Below the pieces are notes generated by a model that was not told the DNA's origin, ran no database searches, and saw only the letters and a list, made by a program, of their open reading frames with translations. From NCBI RefSeq assembly GCF_018417475.1, contig NZ_CP054856.1, positions 1,086,001 through 1,150,000 on the forward strand: a stretch of DNA of 64,000 nucleotides, given 5' to 3'. The position numbers were made by a program, and so were the translations under genes. Each line of letters opens with the position of its first letter. Position 1 is the stretch's first letter. Origin of the DNA: Novosphingobium decolorationis (GTDB taxonomy: Bacteria; Pseudomonadota; Alphaproteobacteria; Sphingomonadales; Sphingomonadaceae). Of this stretch, positions 9,305 to 17,917 are shown piece after piece.

Positions 9305-10454
9305 AGTCTACCCTTCTCTCGGGCAGACGCTGGCCGACACGTATCGCGGCAAGCGGGTGCTGGTAACAGGGCACACCGGCTTCAAGGGGGCCTGGCTCAC
9401 CCTGTGGCTGAAGGCGCTCGGCGCCGAAGTCACGGGCATTGCCCTTCCCACCGATCCCGACGGCCCCGATTTCGGCCGCAGCGTGGGGATTTCCGAGCTC
9501 ATCGACCACCGCATCGCCGACATCCGCGACGAGCGCGCCTTTGCAGAGACGTGCGCGGGGCTTGCTCCGGACATCGTGTTCCACCTTGCAGCCCAGGCGC
9601 TGGTGCGCCCCTCCTACGCCGCGCCGGTCGAGACGTTCGCCACCAATGTCACCGGCACGGCCGTGGTTCTCGATGCGGTACGCCGTATGCCCAGCGCCCG
9701 CGCGGTCGTCGTGGTGACTAGCGACAAATGCTATGACAATCGCGAATGGCACTGGGCCTATCGCGAGACCGACCCTCTGGGCGGAGCCGATCCCTACAGC
9801 GCATCCAAAGGCTGCACCGAGCTGGTCGCAGAGGCCTTTCGCCGCTCGTTCTTCAGTGCCCCCGAGGGGTGCCAGATCGCCACCGCGCGCGCGGGCAACG
9901 TCATTGGCGGCGGCGATGCCTCGCTCGACCGACTGCTTCCGGACATCGTGCGCGCAACTCTGGCCGGCCAGCCGGTCACGATCCGCAATCCGGCCAGCGT
10001 GCGCCCCTGGCAGCATGTACTCGAACCCCTGGGAGGTTATCTCCTCCTTGGCGCACGCCTCATGGGCGAGGACGGCCAGCGCTATGCGCAGGGCTGGAAC
10101 TTCGGGCCGAGTGCCGACGACTTCCTCGACGTCGAAGCCATTACGCAGCACGTCATCGCAGCCTGGGGCGAAGGGGCCCCGCGTATCCTGTTCGGCAAAC
10201 GGCCAGATGATCCGCACGAGGCGGGTATGCTCACGCTCGACAGCAGCAAGGCGCGCGCCGTGCTCGGCTGGACACCGCGTCTCTCCACCGGGGAGGCCGT
10301 GCGCATGAGCGTGGAATGGTACCGCGAGGCCTGTGCCCACGCCGCCGACATGCGCGCCTTCAGCGCCGCGCAGATCGCCCGCTACAGCGAACACCCGACA
10401 TCCCTCACCCCGCGTCAACCATCCATCGAAAGGGCGGCAGCAGCATGCGCGTAA
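9297..10454 (+). CDS. rfbG: CDP-glucose 4,6-dehydratase
   Basis: A 385-residue extended short-chain dehydrogenase/reductase that converts CDP-glucose to CDP-4-keto-6-deoxyglucose. The NAD-binding motif is GHTGFKGAW (TGxxGxxG variant typical of RfbG); the catalytic Ser/Thr region is VTSDKCYDN, and the catalytic Tyr/Lys pair sits in DPYSASKGC. RAGNVIGGGD and RPWQHVLEPLGGYL follow as in CDP-glucose dehydratases. I chose ATG 9297, inside the last codons of rfbF. The 3' end overlaps the start of the dehydrase gene by 10 bp. Confidence 0.93.
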   Translation: MSEVYPSLGQTLADTYRGKRVLVTGHTGFKGAWLTLWLKALGAEVTGIALPTDPDGPDFGRSVGISELIDHRIADIRDERAFAETCAGLAPDIVFHLAAQALVRPSYAAPVETFATNVTGTAVVLDAVRRMPSARAVVVVTSDKCYDNREWHWAYRETDPLGGADPYSASKGCTELVAEAFRRSFFSAPEGCQIATARAGNVIGGGDASLDRLLPDIVRATLAGQPVTIRNPASVRPWQHVLEPLGGYLLLGARLMGEDGQRYAQGWNFGPSADDFLDVEAITQHVIAAWGEGAPRILFGKRPDDPHEAGMLTLDSSKARAVLGWTPRLSTGEAVRMSVEWYREACAHAADMRAFSAAQIARYSEHPTSLTPRQPSIERAAAACA

Positions 10455-11665
10455 ACTACGGCCAGACAGTCCACGGCGAGGAGGAAATCGCCGCCGTGCT
10501 CGAGGTGCTGCGCACCTCTACCCAGATGGGCCTCAAGGTCCGCGAGATGCAGGAGAAGGTCGCCGCGCTCTTCGCGAAAGACCATGGGATCATGGTCAAC
10601 TCCGGGTCCTCGGCAAACTACCTCGCGGTCGAACTGCTCGACCTGCCCAAGGGGAGCGAGGTCATTACCCCGGTGCTGACTTTCGCAACGACGGTCGCCC
10701 CGCTCGTGCGCGCAGGGCTCGTGCCCAGCTTCGTCGATGCCGCGCCTGGCACCTACAACATCGATGTCGACAAGATCGAGGCGATGATCACGCCGCGCAC
10801 CAGGGCGATGATGATCCCCTCGCTGATCGGCAACCTGCCCGACTGGGACCGTATCTGGGAGATCGCCCAGGCCCATGGCCTCATGGTGATCGAGGACAGC
10901 GCCGACACGCTGGGCGCCACCTTGCATGGCACCAGCACGGGCACGCGCTCGCACATCTCGACGACCAGCTTCTATGGCAGCCACGTCATCAACGCGGCGG
11001 GGAACGGGGGCATGCTCTGCGTGTCCGATCCGGATCTGGCGCGGCGGGGTCTGCTGCTGCGTTCGTGGGGGCGGACAAGTTCGCTCTACGTCGATTCCGA
11101 AAGCATCGACAAGCGCTTCAACGTCGAGCTCGATGGCTTCAGCTACGATGCCAAGTTCCTGTTCGAGGAGCTGGGTTTCAACGTCGAGCCGTCGGAAATC
11201 GGCGCGGCCTTCGGTCTGGTCCAGCTGGGCAAGCTGGAACACAACATCGCCGCGCGCGAACACAACTTCCAGCGCCAGTACGACTTCTTCAAGGCCTATG
11301 AGGACTGGTTCGAACTGCCCCGCCAGATGCCCGGCTCGCGCACCGGCTGGCTGGCCTTCCCGCTTACCATTCGCGAGGATGCCCCCTTCACCCGGCGCGA
11401 GCTTCAGACGTGGCTGGAGGGGTGTGACATCCAGACCCGACCGGTCTTTACCGGCAACATCCTGCGCCAGCCGGCCATGAAGTCGGTCACCGTGGCGCGC
11501 GATCCCGCAGGCTATCCAGTCGCCGACGATGTGATGCGCGGCGGCATCCTGCTTGCCTGCCACCACGGTCTTACGGACGCGCATATCGACTACATGCACG
11601 CCCGTTTCGAGGATTTCAGCAACGCGCTCGCCGACCAGCGCAGCCGGGAGGTTTCGAATGCCTGA
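10445..11665 (+). CDS. DegT/RfbH-like PLP-dependent sugar 3-dehydrase lacking the Fe-S cysteines
   Basis: A 406-residue DegT/DnrJ/EryC1-fold enzyme. The position normally held by the PLP-binding lysine is His180 (TSFYGSHVINAAG), as in the 3-dehydrases RfbH/E1 and ColD that remove the C3 hydroxyl of 4-keto-6-deoxy sugars. True RfbH has four cysteines binding a [2Fe-2S] cluster just after the SWGR motif; here that stretch reads SWGRTSSLYVDSESID and contains none. An RfbI-type reductase is also absent from the window. It therefore looks like a ColD-like or repurposed dehydrase acting on the CDP-4-keto sugar. The start at 10445 follows a Gly/Ser-rich purine stretch; the stop overlaps the methyltransferase start by 8 bp. 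Confidence 0.8.
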   Translation: MRVNYGQTVHGEEEIAAVLEVLRTSTQMGLKVREMQEKVAALFAKDHGIMVNSGSSANYLAVELLDLPKGSEVITPVLTFATTVAPLVRAGLVPSFVDAAPGTYNIDVDKIEAMITPRTRAMMIPSLIGNLPDWDRIWEIAQAHGLMVIEDSADTLGATLHGTSTGTRSHISTTSFYGSHVINAAGNGGMLCVSDPDLARRGLLLRSWGRTSSLYVDSESIDKRFNVELDGFSYDAKFLFEELGFNVEPSEIGAAFGLVQLGKLEHNIAAREHNFQRQYDFFKAYEDWFELPRQMPGSRTGWLAFPLTIREDAPFTRRELQTWLEGCDIQTRPVFTGNILRQPAMKSVTVARDPAGYPVADDVMRGGILLACHHGLTDAHIDYMHARFEDFSNALADQRSREVSNA

Positions 11666-12917
11666 GAACACGACCATGCCGCCGCTCGCCACCAACGCCA
11701 CGCTCACCGCCTGCCGGGCCTGCAAGGCGCCTTCGCCCTACCTCTTCCTGCCGCTGGGCGACCATGCGCCAGCACAGATGCTGATCCGTCCCGAGGACCT
11801 CGATCGCCCCCAGCCCGCGTTCCCGCTCAACACCCAGGTGTGCCTTGAATGTGGCCTGATCGAGATCGCCGACCAGATCCCGGCCGATTTCTTCCGCCAC
11901 TACCTCTACGTCCCCTCGGGCGCCGCGCGGATGCACACGCATTTCCACGATTTCGCGGAGGTCCTTGCCGGGATCGCGGGCGAGGAGCTGATCGTGGACA
12001 TCGGCAGCAACGACGGGCTGCTACTCGCCGCCTGCAACACGCTGGGCTGCACGACACTGGGTTTCGATCCGGCCGAGAACATCGCCGAACTTGCCGCCCA
12101 GCGCGGGGTCGAGACCTTCCTTGCCTACTTCACGCCCGAGACGGCCGCGCAGGTCCGTGACGCGCGCGGGCCGGCCAAGGTGATCGTCACCACCAACACT
12201 TTCAATCACATCGGTGACCTGCACACCTTCATGGAAGCGATCTGCATTCTCCTGGCTCCCAACGGCACGTTCGTGATCGAGGTACCGCGCGCCAAGGAGT
12301 ACATCGAGCACACCGAATTCGACAACATCTACCACGAACACGTCTCCGAGTTCAGCCTGCTCTCGATTGCCAAGCTCGCCGCGAACTTCGACCTGGAAGT
12401 CACCGACGCGCTTTCGCTTCCTGACATCCACGGCGGCTCGATGCGCGTCTTTCTCACCCGCAAGGAAGCGCCCCGCGCGCCCAGTGACCGGGTGGGAGCG
12501 ATGCTCGCCGAGGAAATGGGTTCGGGGATGCTCGAACAAAGTACCTACGACGAGCTCGCCTCGCGGGTCGAGGAGATGGGCCGGGAAACCCGTGCCATGC
12601 TCGATGACCTGAAGGCGCAAGGGCTCAAGATCGCGGGATACGGCGCCTCGGCGCGCGGCAACACGCTGATCACGCACTTCGGCATCGATACGCGGTATCT
12701 CGATTTCCTCGTCGATCGCAACCCGCTCAAGCACGGGCTCTACTCCCCCAACACGCGCATTCCGATCAAGCCGGTGAGCGCAATCGAGGAAAAGGCACCC
12801 GACGTCCTGTTCGTCCTGGCCTGGAATTTCTTCGACGAGATCTACGAGCAGCAGGAGGCCTTCCGCGCGCGCGGCGGCAAGTTCCTGGTCCCCCTGCCCT
12901 CGCCGCAGATCGTCTGA
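11658..12917 (+). CDS. Sugar C-methyltransferase (TylC3/NovU type)
   Basis: A 419-residue SAM-dependent methyltransferase with the three-part layout of deoxysugar C-methyltransferases. There is an N-terminal zinc-binding part with two CxxC pairs (Cys19/Cys22 and Cys62/Cys65), a central Rossmann SAM domain with VDIGSNDGLLL (113-123) and the catalytic-region motif YHEHVSEFS, and a C-terminal domain with IAGYGASARGNTLI. In the family, the enzyme methylates the carbon next to the keto group of an NDP-4-keto-deoxysugar. Here the likely substrate is the CDP-linked product of the preceding genes, giving a C-methyl-branched sugar. A GGAGG site lies 7 bp before the ATG. Confidence 0.88.
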   Translation: MPENTTMPPLATNATLTACRACKAPSPYLFLPLGDHAPAQMLIRPEDLDRPQPAFPLNTQVCLECGLIEIADQIPADFFRHYLYVPSGAARMHTHFHDFAEVLAGIAGEELIVDIGSNDGLLLAACNTLGCTTLGFDPAENIAELAAQRGVETFLAYFTPETAAQVRDARGPAKVIVTTNTFNHIGDLHTFMEAICILLAPNGTFVIEVPRAKEYIEHTEFDNIYHEHVSEFSLLSIAKLAANFDLEVTDALSLPDIHGGSMRVFLTRKEAPRAPSDRVGAMLAEEMGSGMLEQSTYDELASRVEEMGRETRAMLDDLKAQGLKIAGYGASARGNTLITHFGIDTRYLDFLVDRNPLKHGLYSPNTRIPIKPVSAIEEKAPDVLFVLAWNFFDEIYEQQEAFRARGGKFLVPLPSPQIV

Positions 12918-12942
12918 CTGACGCCCACCTCAGGAGGATTGC

Positions 12943-13959
12943 GTGCTTCCCAGTGTCTCATTCGTGACAGGTGCCGCCGGCTTCGTCGGCGCGCACCTGG
13001 TGCGGAGCCTCCTTGAACGCGGGGCGCAGGTCCACGCTCTCGTGCGGCCCTCGACCCGGCTCGAACGGCTGGCACCCGTGCTGGACCGGATCACGCTGCA
13101 CAGGATCGACCTGAGCGACCGCACCGCCCTCGAGGCCTGCCTCAAGGAGGTTTCGCCCACCCACGTCTATCATCTTGCCGCGGATACACGGCCTCGGGCG
13201 GCATCCCCCATCGAGGCGGTCGACTCCGCGATACACTCCAGCCTCACGACCACGCTGCCCCTTGTAGAGGCCCTCGCCGGCCTGCCCGTCCCGCCCCGGA
13301 TCGTTGTCCGCGCGGGAACGTTGGCCGAATATGGCCCGACAGACGTGCCCAGCCGTGAAGACGGCCCCGTCCGCCCGGCCACGCCCTATGGCGCGGGCAT
13401 GCTCGCTTTGACCGCCGCCCTCGACGTGCTGGCTGCCAGCCTGCCCTTCCCCGTCGTCACGGCCCGGCTCGCCTTGTGCTACGGCCCAAGCCAATCACGC
13501 GCATTTCTCCTTGCCGAGGCGATCGACGCCTTCCTCGACGAGCGCCCGATTACCCTGAGCGCACCAGACGACCGCCGCGATCTGATGCACGTCGAGGATG
13601 CCGTTGCGGGCCTGATGCGGATCGCCGACATCGTGCCCGCCAACTGCCCTGTCATCAATATCGGATCGGGCCATGCCCCGCGCATGGCCGACGTGCTCGA
13701 GACGTTGCGCGCCCTGATCGGCGCCCCCGCGGACTTCGTGCGACTGGACAGTGGAGCCTCGCGACGTCCTGTGACGGAACTTCGCACCTGCCCGGAACTT
13801 GCCTGGCATCGTCTTGGCTGGCGCTGTGCGATCGGGCTGGAGGAAGGCCTTGTGCAAACCATCGCATCCGAGCGCCGCGCACGCGCCGCACGCCTCGCCC
13901 AGAACCATCTTGCCCAGAACCATCTTGCCAAGGCCCATCTAGCCGAGACCTGGTCGTGA
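12943..13959 (+). CDS. Extended SDR (NAD-dependent epimerase/dehydratase-like) with altered active site
   Basis: A 338-residue SDR that starts with GTG, chosen because a perfect AGGAGG lies 5 bp upstream. The N-terminus has the cofactor motif TGAAGFVGAHLV, then YHLAADT. The usual YxxxK pair is Tyr149-GAG-Met153, so the catalytic Lys is replaced by Met. The rest of the fold is kept (ARLALCYGP, RRDLMHVEDAVAG, INIGSG). By position it would reduce or epimerise the C-methylated CDP-keto sugar, but the missing Lys makes ordinary SDR chemistry doubtful. The C-terminus ends in a repeated LAxxH pentapeptide encoded by a 15-bp tandem repeat. The stop overlaps the GT2 start as GTGA. Confidence 0.78.
   Translation: MLPSVSFVTGAAGFVGAHLVRSLLERGAQVHALVRPSTRLERLAPVLDRITLHRIDLSDRTALEACLKEVSPTHVYHLAADTRPRAASPIEAVDSAIHSSLTTTLPLVEALAGLPVPPRIVVRAGTLAEYGPTDVPSREDGPVRPATPYGAGMLALTAALDVLAASLPFPVVTARLALCYGPSQSRAFLLAEAIDAFLDERPITLSAPDDRRDLMHVEDAVAGLMRIADIVPANCPVINIGSGHAPRMADVLETLRALIGAPADFVRLDSGASRRPVTELRTCPELAWHRLGWRCAIGLEEGLVQTIASERRARAARLAQNHLAQNHLAKAHLAETWS
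13894..13950 (+). repeat. 15-bp coding tandem repeat (LAxxH units)
   Basis: Two near-identical 15-base units (13894-13908 and 13909-13923, ending CCCAGAACCAT) are followed by one diverged unit (13924-13938) and a partial fourth. They encode LAQNH, LAQNH, LAKAH and LAET at the extreme C-terminus of the SDR. The unit length is a multiple of three, so copy number can change without a frameshift. Confidence 0.85.
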
Positions 13960-14969
13960 CCGGCCCTGGCATCACCGGGTCCACCTGCACGCCCCGGACG
14001 CTGGTCTCGGTCCTGGTTCCGGCCTACAACGAGGAAGGTAACGTCGTTCGCTGCTACGAAACCATCGTCAAGGTCTTCCGCCAGCTGCCCGACTATGACT
14101 ACGAGATCATCGTCACCGACAACCACTCGACCGACCGGACCTTCCCGCTGCTGGAAGAACTGGCAGCAAAGGATCCCGCGCTCAAGGTGATCCGCTTCTC
14201 GCGCAACTACGGCTACCAGCGCTCACTGCTGACGGCCTATCAGGCGGCCAGCGGGGCCTGCGCGATCCAGCTCGACTGCGATCTGCAGGACCCGCCCGAA
14301 CTGATCCCCAAGATGCTGCAACTCTGGCGCATCGGGCACCAGGTCGTCTACGGTATCCGGCGCACCTTGCAGGACGGGTTCGTGATCGCCTCGCTGCGGC
14401 GCCTCTACTACCGCTTCGTGTCGTTCATCAGCGAGGACGAACTCCCCGTCAACGTGGGCGAATTCCGCCTCGTCGACCGGCGCATCCTGGTTGAACTCCA
14501 GAAGGTCACCGATGCCTCGCCCTACTTGCGCGGGCTCATCAGCGCGATGGGCTTTTCCCAGGTCGGGCTCGAGTACGACCGCATGGGCCGCACCGAGGGG
14601 GAGAGCAAGTTCCCTCTCAAGTCGATGCTCTCGCTCGCGGTCGATGGGGTGCTCAACCATTCGCTGCTGCCGCTGCGCCTGGCCTCGATTGCAGGGCTGG
14701 TGATCGGCCTGCTCAGCCTCCTCTTGACCTTCGTCTACCTGGTCGGGCGGCTCATCTTCGGCCAGTCCTGGCCGGACGGCTTTGCCACCACCACGATCCT
14801 CCTCCTGATGTCGATCGCGATCAACGCGATCTTCATGGGGATCCTGGGCGAATACGTGGGCCGCCTGTTCCTGCAGGCCAAGACCGAGATCAAGCCGATC
14901 GTCGAGAGCCAGCTCAACTTTCCGCAGGTCGTCTCGCTTGTGAAGAACGGAAAACAAGGCAGCGAGTGA
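13956..14969 (+). CDS. Glycosyltransferase family 2 (DPM1/GtrB/ArnC-like polyprenyl-phosphate glycosyltransferase)
   Basis: A 337-residue GT-A enzyme with two C-terminal membrane helices (about 237-262 and 273-300). The N-terminal motif SVLVPAYNEEGN, the DNHSTD turn and the QLDCDLQDPPELI segment with its metal-binding acidic residues identify the polyprenyl-phosphate hexose synthase class. Such enzymes load a sugar onto undecaprenyl phosphate for later use by a GT-C enzyme such as the one at 6670-8337. The start is GTG 13956, whose last bases form the stop of the preceding SDR (GTGA). The 3' end overlaps the convergent GtrA gene by 56 bp. Confidence 0.88.
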   Translation: MTGPGITGSTCTPRTLVSVLVPAYNEEGNVVRCYETIVKVFRQLPDYDYEIIVTDNHSTDRTFPLLEELAAKDPALKVIRFSRNYGYQRSLLTAYQAASGACAIQLDCDLQDPPELIPKMLQLWRIGHQVVYGIRRTLQDGFVIASLRRLYYRFVSFISEDELPVNVGEFRLVDRRILVELQKVTDASPYLRGLISAMGFSQVGLEYDRMGRTEGESKFPLKSMLSLAVDGVLNHSLLPLRLASIAGLVIGLLSLLLTFVYLVGRLIFGQSWPDGFATTTILLLMSIAINAIFMGILGEYVGRLFLQAKTEIKPIVESQLNFPQVVSLVKNGKQGSE

Positions 14970-15369
14970 GAACGAACAGGCAGGCGGCATAGGCCAGGAC
15001 GGCCAGTCCCTGCACCAGCGGACTGCCCACATGACCCAGCGCCCGCCCCGCGGCCACGACCCCCAGATTGACGCCATAGGACGCCGCAAAGGCGAGTGCA
15101 TAGGCCCGCAGAGCCTGGCGGCTCATCGCCTCCCGGCGTCGATAGGTAAGCCTGTGGTGCAGCGCATAGGAGATCGGAAAGCCCAACGCGAAGCCCAGAA
15201 CGTTGGCGCCATAGTCACCGACGCCCGCAAGGAGCCAGGCCAGAATCAGGCCATAGCCGATCGCCGTATTGGCAAGCCCGACAAGACCGAAGCGCAGAGC
15301 CAGCACGAGTTCGGAGCGCAGGGCCGCCCCCCTCAGCCGGGTCACCCCTGCACCTGCCACGCCGCACAA
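14914..15369 (-). CDS. GtrA-like membrane protein
   Basis: A four-helix protein of up to 151 residues matching the GtrA/DPMS-associated family: LRFGLVGLANTAIGYGLI for helix 1, then FALGFPISYALHHRLTYRR, the hallmark loop with conserved Asn/Tyr and basic residues. GtrA proteins are thought to help flip polyprenyl-phosphate sugars made by a GtrB-type GT2. Here the GT2 is the convergent neighbour and the two genes overlap at their 3' ends, unlike the usual gtrA-gtrB operon. The start is uncertain: TTG 15369 is the longest, with GTG codons a few positions in. Confidence 0.82.
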   Translation of the reverse strand: MCGVAGAGVTRLRGAALRSELVLALRFGLVGLANTAIGYGLILAWLLAGVGDYGANVLGFALGFPISYALHHRLTYRRREAMSRQALRAYALAFAASYGVNLGVVAAGRALGHVGSPLVQGLAVLAYAACLFVLTRCLVFRSSQARRPAES

Positions 15370-15777
15370 GGGAGGCTCCTCGGGCTCGGACCACTAGCGG
15401 AAGAGTAAAGCCGGACAGGGGTTGCCACGAAGACACTCCTTTCAGGGGCCAGGGGGACATGTGCGTGGACATGCACGCGGACAGGCGCGCCAACCTTGAC
15501 GCACGACCTCCACGCTGCCCTTGCGCCCTCGCCGGAACAAGGGCGCAAAGGGGGTGGTCCATGGCCTTTCAGGGGCTCCCCGAAGTCACCCCGTCCATGC
15601 CTTTTCGCTCCATCTTTCGAGGCACATCGCGGCAATTCAGGGCAATTGACCCGGGCCGCCTTCCCCGCGACGCTCGGCCTGCGTCCCCGCGGTATCCGGC
15701 ATCGGCAAGTCCCCGCTCTTGCCATCTGCCCTCGACCATCTTGGGAGCCAGAACAGGATCACCAGGCCCTTTCGCCC
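15370..15777. other. 408-bp divergent intergenic region
   Basis: This gap lies between the GtrA gene (leftward) and the acyltransferase gene (rightward), so it must hold promoters for both. I see no convincing protein, hairpin or repeat. Open frames crossing it lack ribosome sites and recognisable sequence. Confidence 0.5.
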
Positions 15778-16911
15778 ATGCTCGACCGGCTCGACACCCT
15801 CGCCCCGACGGCTCCCGACCGCCTTGCCCCGCGCACGGCTCAGAACGCGGCCGCGCCCGAGCGCCCGCACGTTCAGGAGCGGACCTTCAACACCACCGTC
15901 CATGCCCTTCGCGGCGTGGCCGCGTTCATGGTCTTCCTCGCCCATATGCTCGGCGGCGTGGGCGAGCACGTCTACGCCAACGTTCCGGCCTATCTTGGCC
16001 TGACGTACGCGCCCTGGAACTTCGGACGCTGGGGCGTGTGGTTGTTCTTCGTGATCAGCGGCTTCGTCATTCTACCCAGTGTCATGCGTTATTCCCCGCG
16101 CGAGTTCGCCCTGCGCCGCCTGCTGCGGCTCTACCCGCTGTTCCTCGCCTTCTCGCTCGTGTTCATTTGCGCGAACGCCCTCACCAACGCCTATCCCGCG
16201 CTCAACGACTGGCGCTCGATCGTGCCTGCGCTGCTGATGATCAACCTGCTTACCCACACCGAGCAATTGACGCCCAACGCGTGGAGCCTGAGCTACGAAG
16301 TCGTCTTCTACACGCTTTGCTGCCTCATCGTGCACACCGGCGTTCGCACCGGGAACAAGAGCCTCACGCTGGCCCTCGCGGCCATTTCGCTGGTGTTCCT
16401 GTGGCGCTATCCCGCCATGGCGTTCTTCCTCGGTGGGATCGCGGTACGCCTGCTCCACGAACGCCAGGTCTGGCCGCCGCTGCGCCTGCGCCCCTGGCTC
16501 GAGATCCTGGCCTTCGCCGCATGCCTTATCCTGGCCTCGGTGCGGCACTATACCTTCGGGCACGGCGATCTCTCGGACCCGCGTACCTATGCCGTTTTTC
16601 TTGCCACGGTCGCCTACTTCTACCTGGCGATCAGCCCGAACAGCCTGACCTCACGCCTTCTGGCAAACCGCTTCTCATCCTATCTCGGCACGGTCAGCTA
16701 CAGCCTCTACATCTGCCATCCCTACACCTATTACGGGCTGCGCACGGTATTCGTGAAAGCTGGCCTGTTCACATCGGACTGGCTCGTCTCGATCGCACTC
16801 TTCCTCGCCTGCACGATCCCGCTGACGCTGCTGCTGACCGAAGGTGTCTACCGCGCGCTGGAGCGCTACCCCTACCGGCGCTTCTTCCACGAGCGCATCT
16901 TCCACAAGTGA
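15778..16911 (+). CDS. Acyltransferase family 3 (OafA/YrhL-like)
   Basis: A 377-residue multi-pass membrane protein. The first helix carries ALRGVAAFMVFLAHM, the RG...H signature of membrane O-acyltransferases that add acetyl or similar groups to surface sugars. Further marks are WGVWLFFVISGFVI, the RR pair in LRRLLRLYPLF, and SLSYEVVFY. About ten helices are predicted. I chose ATG 15778; the 94 codons upstream in the same frame are low-complexity and not family-like. It probably O-acylates the polysaccharide on the periplasmic side. Confidence 0.88.
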   Translation: MLDRLDTLAPTAPDRLAPRTAQNAAAPERPHVQERTFNTTVHALRGVAAFMVFLAHMLGGVGEHVYANVPAYLGLTYAPWNFGRWGVWLFFVISGFVILPSVMRYSPREFALRRLLRLYPLFLAFSLVFICANALTNAYPALNDWRSIVPALLMINLLTHTEQLTPNAWSLSYEVVFYTLCCLIVHTGVRTGNKSLTLALAAISLVFLWRYPAMAFFLGGIAVRLLHERQVWPPLRLRPWLEILAFAACLILASVRHYTFGHGDLSDPRTYAVFLATVAYFYLAISPNSLTSRLLANRFSSYLGTVSYSLYICHPYTYYGLRTVFVKAGLFTSDWLVSIALFLACTIPLTLLLTEGVYRALERYPYRRFFHERIFHK

Positions 16912-17086
16912 GGCCTGGCACTGACCGGAAGAGCCACAAGGCCACCTCCGACATGCCCCTTTTTACGCAGCGCTCAACCTAAGAGGTAATTGCGAGGCTA
17001 CACGCCCAACTTGTACCTAAGTCGCACCGACAACCGTTCACGTTGCCGGCCGTGGCAGTGCATCAACCAGAAGGCCTTGTCCGCCC

Positions 17087-17917
17087 ATGCAGTTCAATGA
17101 CATCGACTTCGTCATCATTGGAGCCGCCAAATCGGCGACCACCTGGCTCCAGAAGCAACTGCAGTCCGATCCGGGTGTCCATATGCCGGACCCGGAACTT
17201 CATTACTTCTCGCGGGAATACGCGCGCGGTCAGGACTGGTACCTCTCCCAGTTCGACACGGACCCGGCGGGCCGGACCGTTGGCGAAAAGTCCAACTCGT
17301 ACCTCTATTCTCCCGAGGCAGCGGCCCGTCTGCATCGCCACCTTCCGCACGTGAAGCTGGTTGCCCAACTGCGCAATCCGGTCGAACGCGCCTACTCGGG
17401 CTACTGCATGCTGTTCCGGCGCGGAGAGGTCGGCTCGGACATCACGTCCTACCTCGATCCTGCGACCAGCGAGAACATGCAACTCCTGGGTTCGGGGAAC
17501 TTCGCCGCGCACCTGAAGCCCTATATCGAGCTCTTCGGTGAGGAGCGGCTTCTGGTCCTGTTCTTCGAAGGCGTCATGAGCGATCCCGACGCGCAGATGG
17601 CCCTTGTTCGCTCCCACCTGGGCTTGCCATCACGCGCTCTCGCCCGCGATGGCGGAGGGAAGGTCAAGGACAAGACGGCCCCGCTCGTCCCGCCCATCCT
17701 GCGAAGGCGCCTTGCCTGGATGAAGCCCCTCGCCCGGCCCTTGCGCGGCACGTCCGCCTTCGAATCCCTGCGGGGTCTGATTGCCCGCAAGGTCCAGTAC
17801 CCGCCACTGACAGAGGATCTGCGCAAGCGCCTCAACGACTATTACAGTCCCTCGATCGAGGCCCTGGAGCGGATCAGCGGCCAATCCCTTCGCCACTGGT
17901 ATGGCCCCACGGCATGA
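17087..17917 (+). CDS. Sulfotransferase (PAPS-dependent)
   Basis: A 276-residue soluble enzyme of the sulfotransferase superfamily. The 5'-phosphosulfate-binding loop is IIGAAKSATTWLQKQL (residues 10-25), and the 3'-phosphate-binding motif is LRNPVERAYSGY. The protein should transfer sulfate from PAPS to a hydroxyl, here most likely on a sugar of the locus polymer or its precursor. It follows the acyltransferase by 175 bp and precedes a pyruvyltransferase-like gene, grouping three decoration functions. The true acceptor is unknown; heparan-type and NodH-like members share these motifs. Confidence 0.87.
   Translation: MQFNDIDFVIIGAAKSATTWLQKQLQSDPGVHMPDPELHYFSREYARGQDWYLSQFDTDPAGRTVGEKSNSYLYSPEAAARLHRHLPHVKLVAQLRNPVERAYSGYCMLFRRGEVGSDITSYLDPATSENMQLLGSGNFAAHLKPYIELFGEERLLVLFFEGVMSDPDAQMALVRSHLGLPSRALARDGGGKVKDKTAPLVPPILRRRLAWMKPLARPLRGTSAFESLRGLIARKVQYPPLTEDLRKRLNDYYSPSIEALERISGQSLRHWYGPTA

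Noticed and set aside
15459..16982. A 507-codon alternative frame overlapping the acyltransferase gene
   Set aside because: Arg/Pro/Ala-rich frame-shifted translation; the acyltransferase frame has the family signature and helices.
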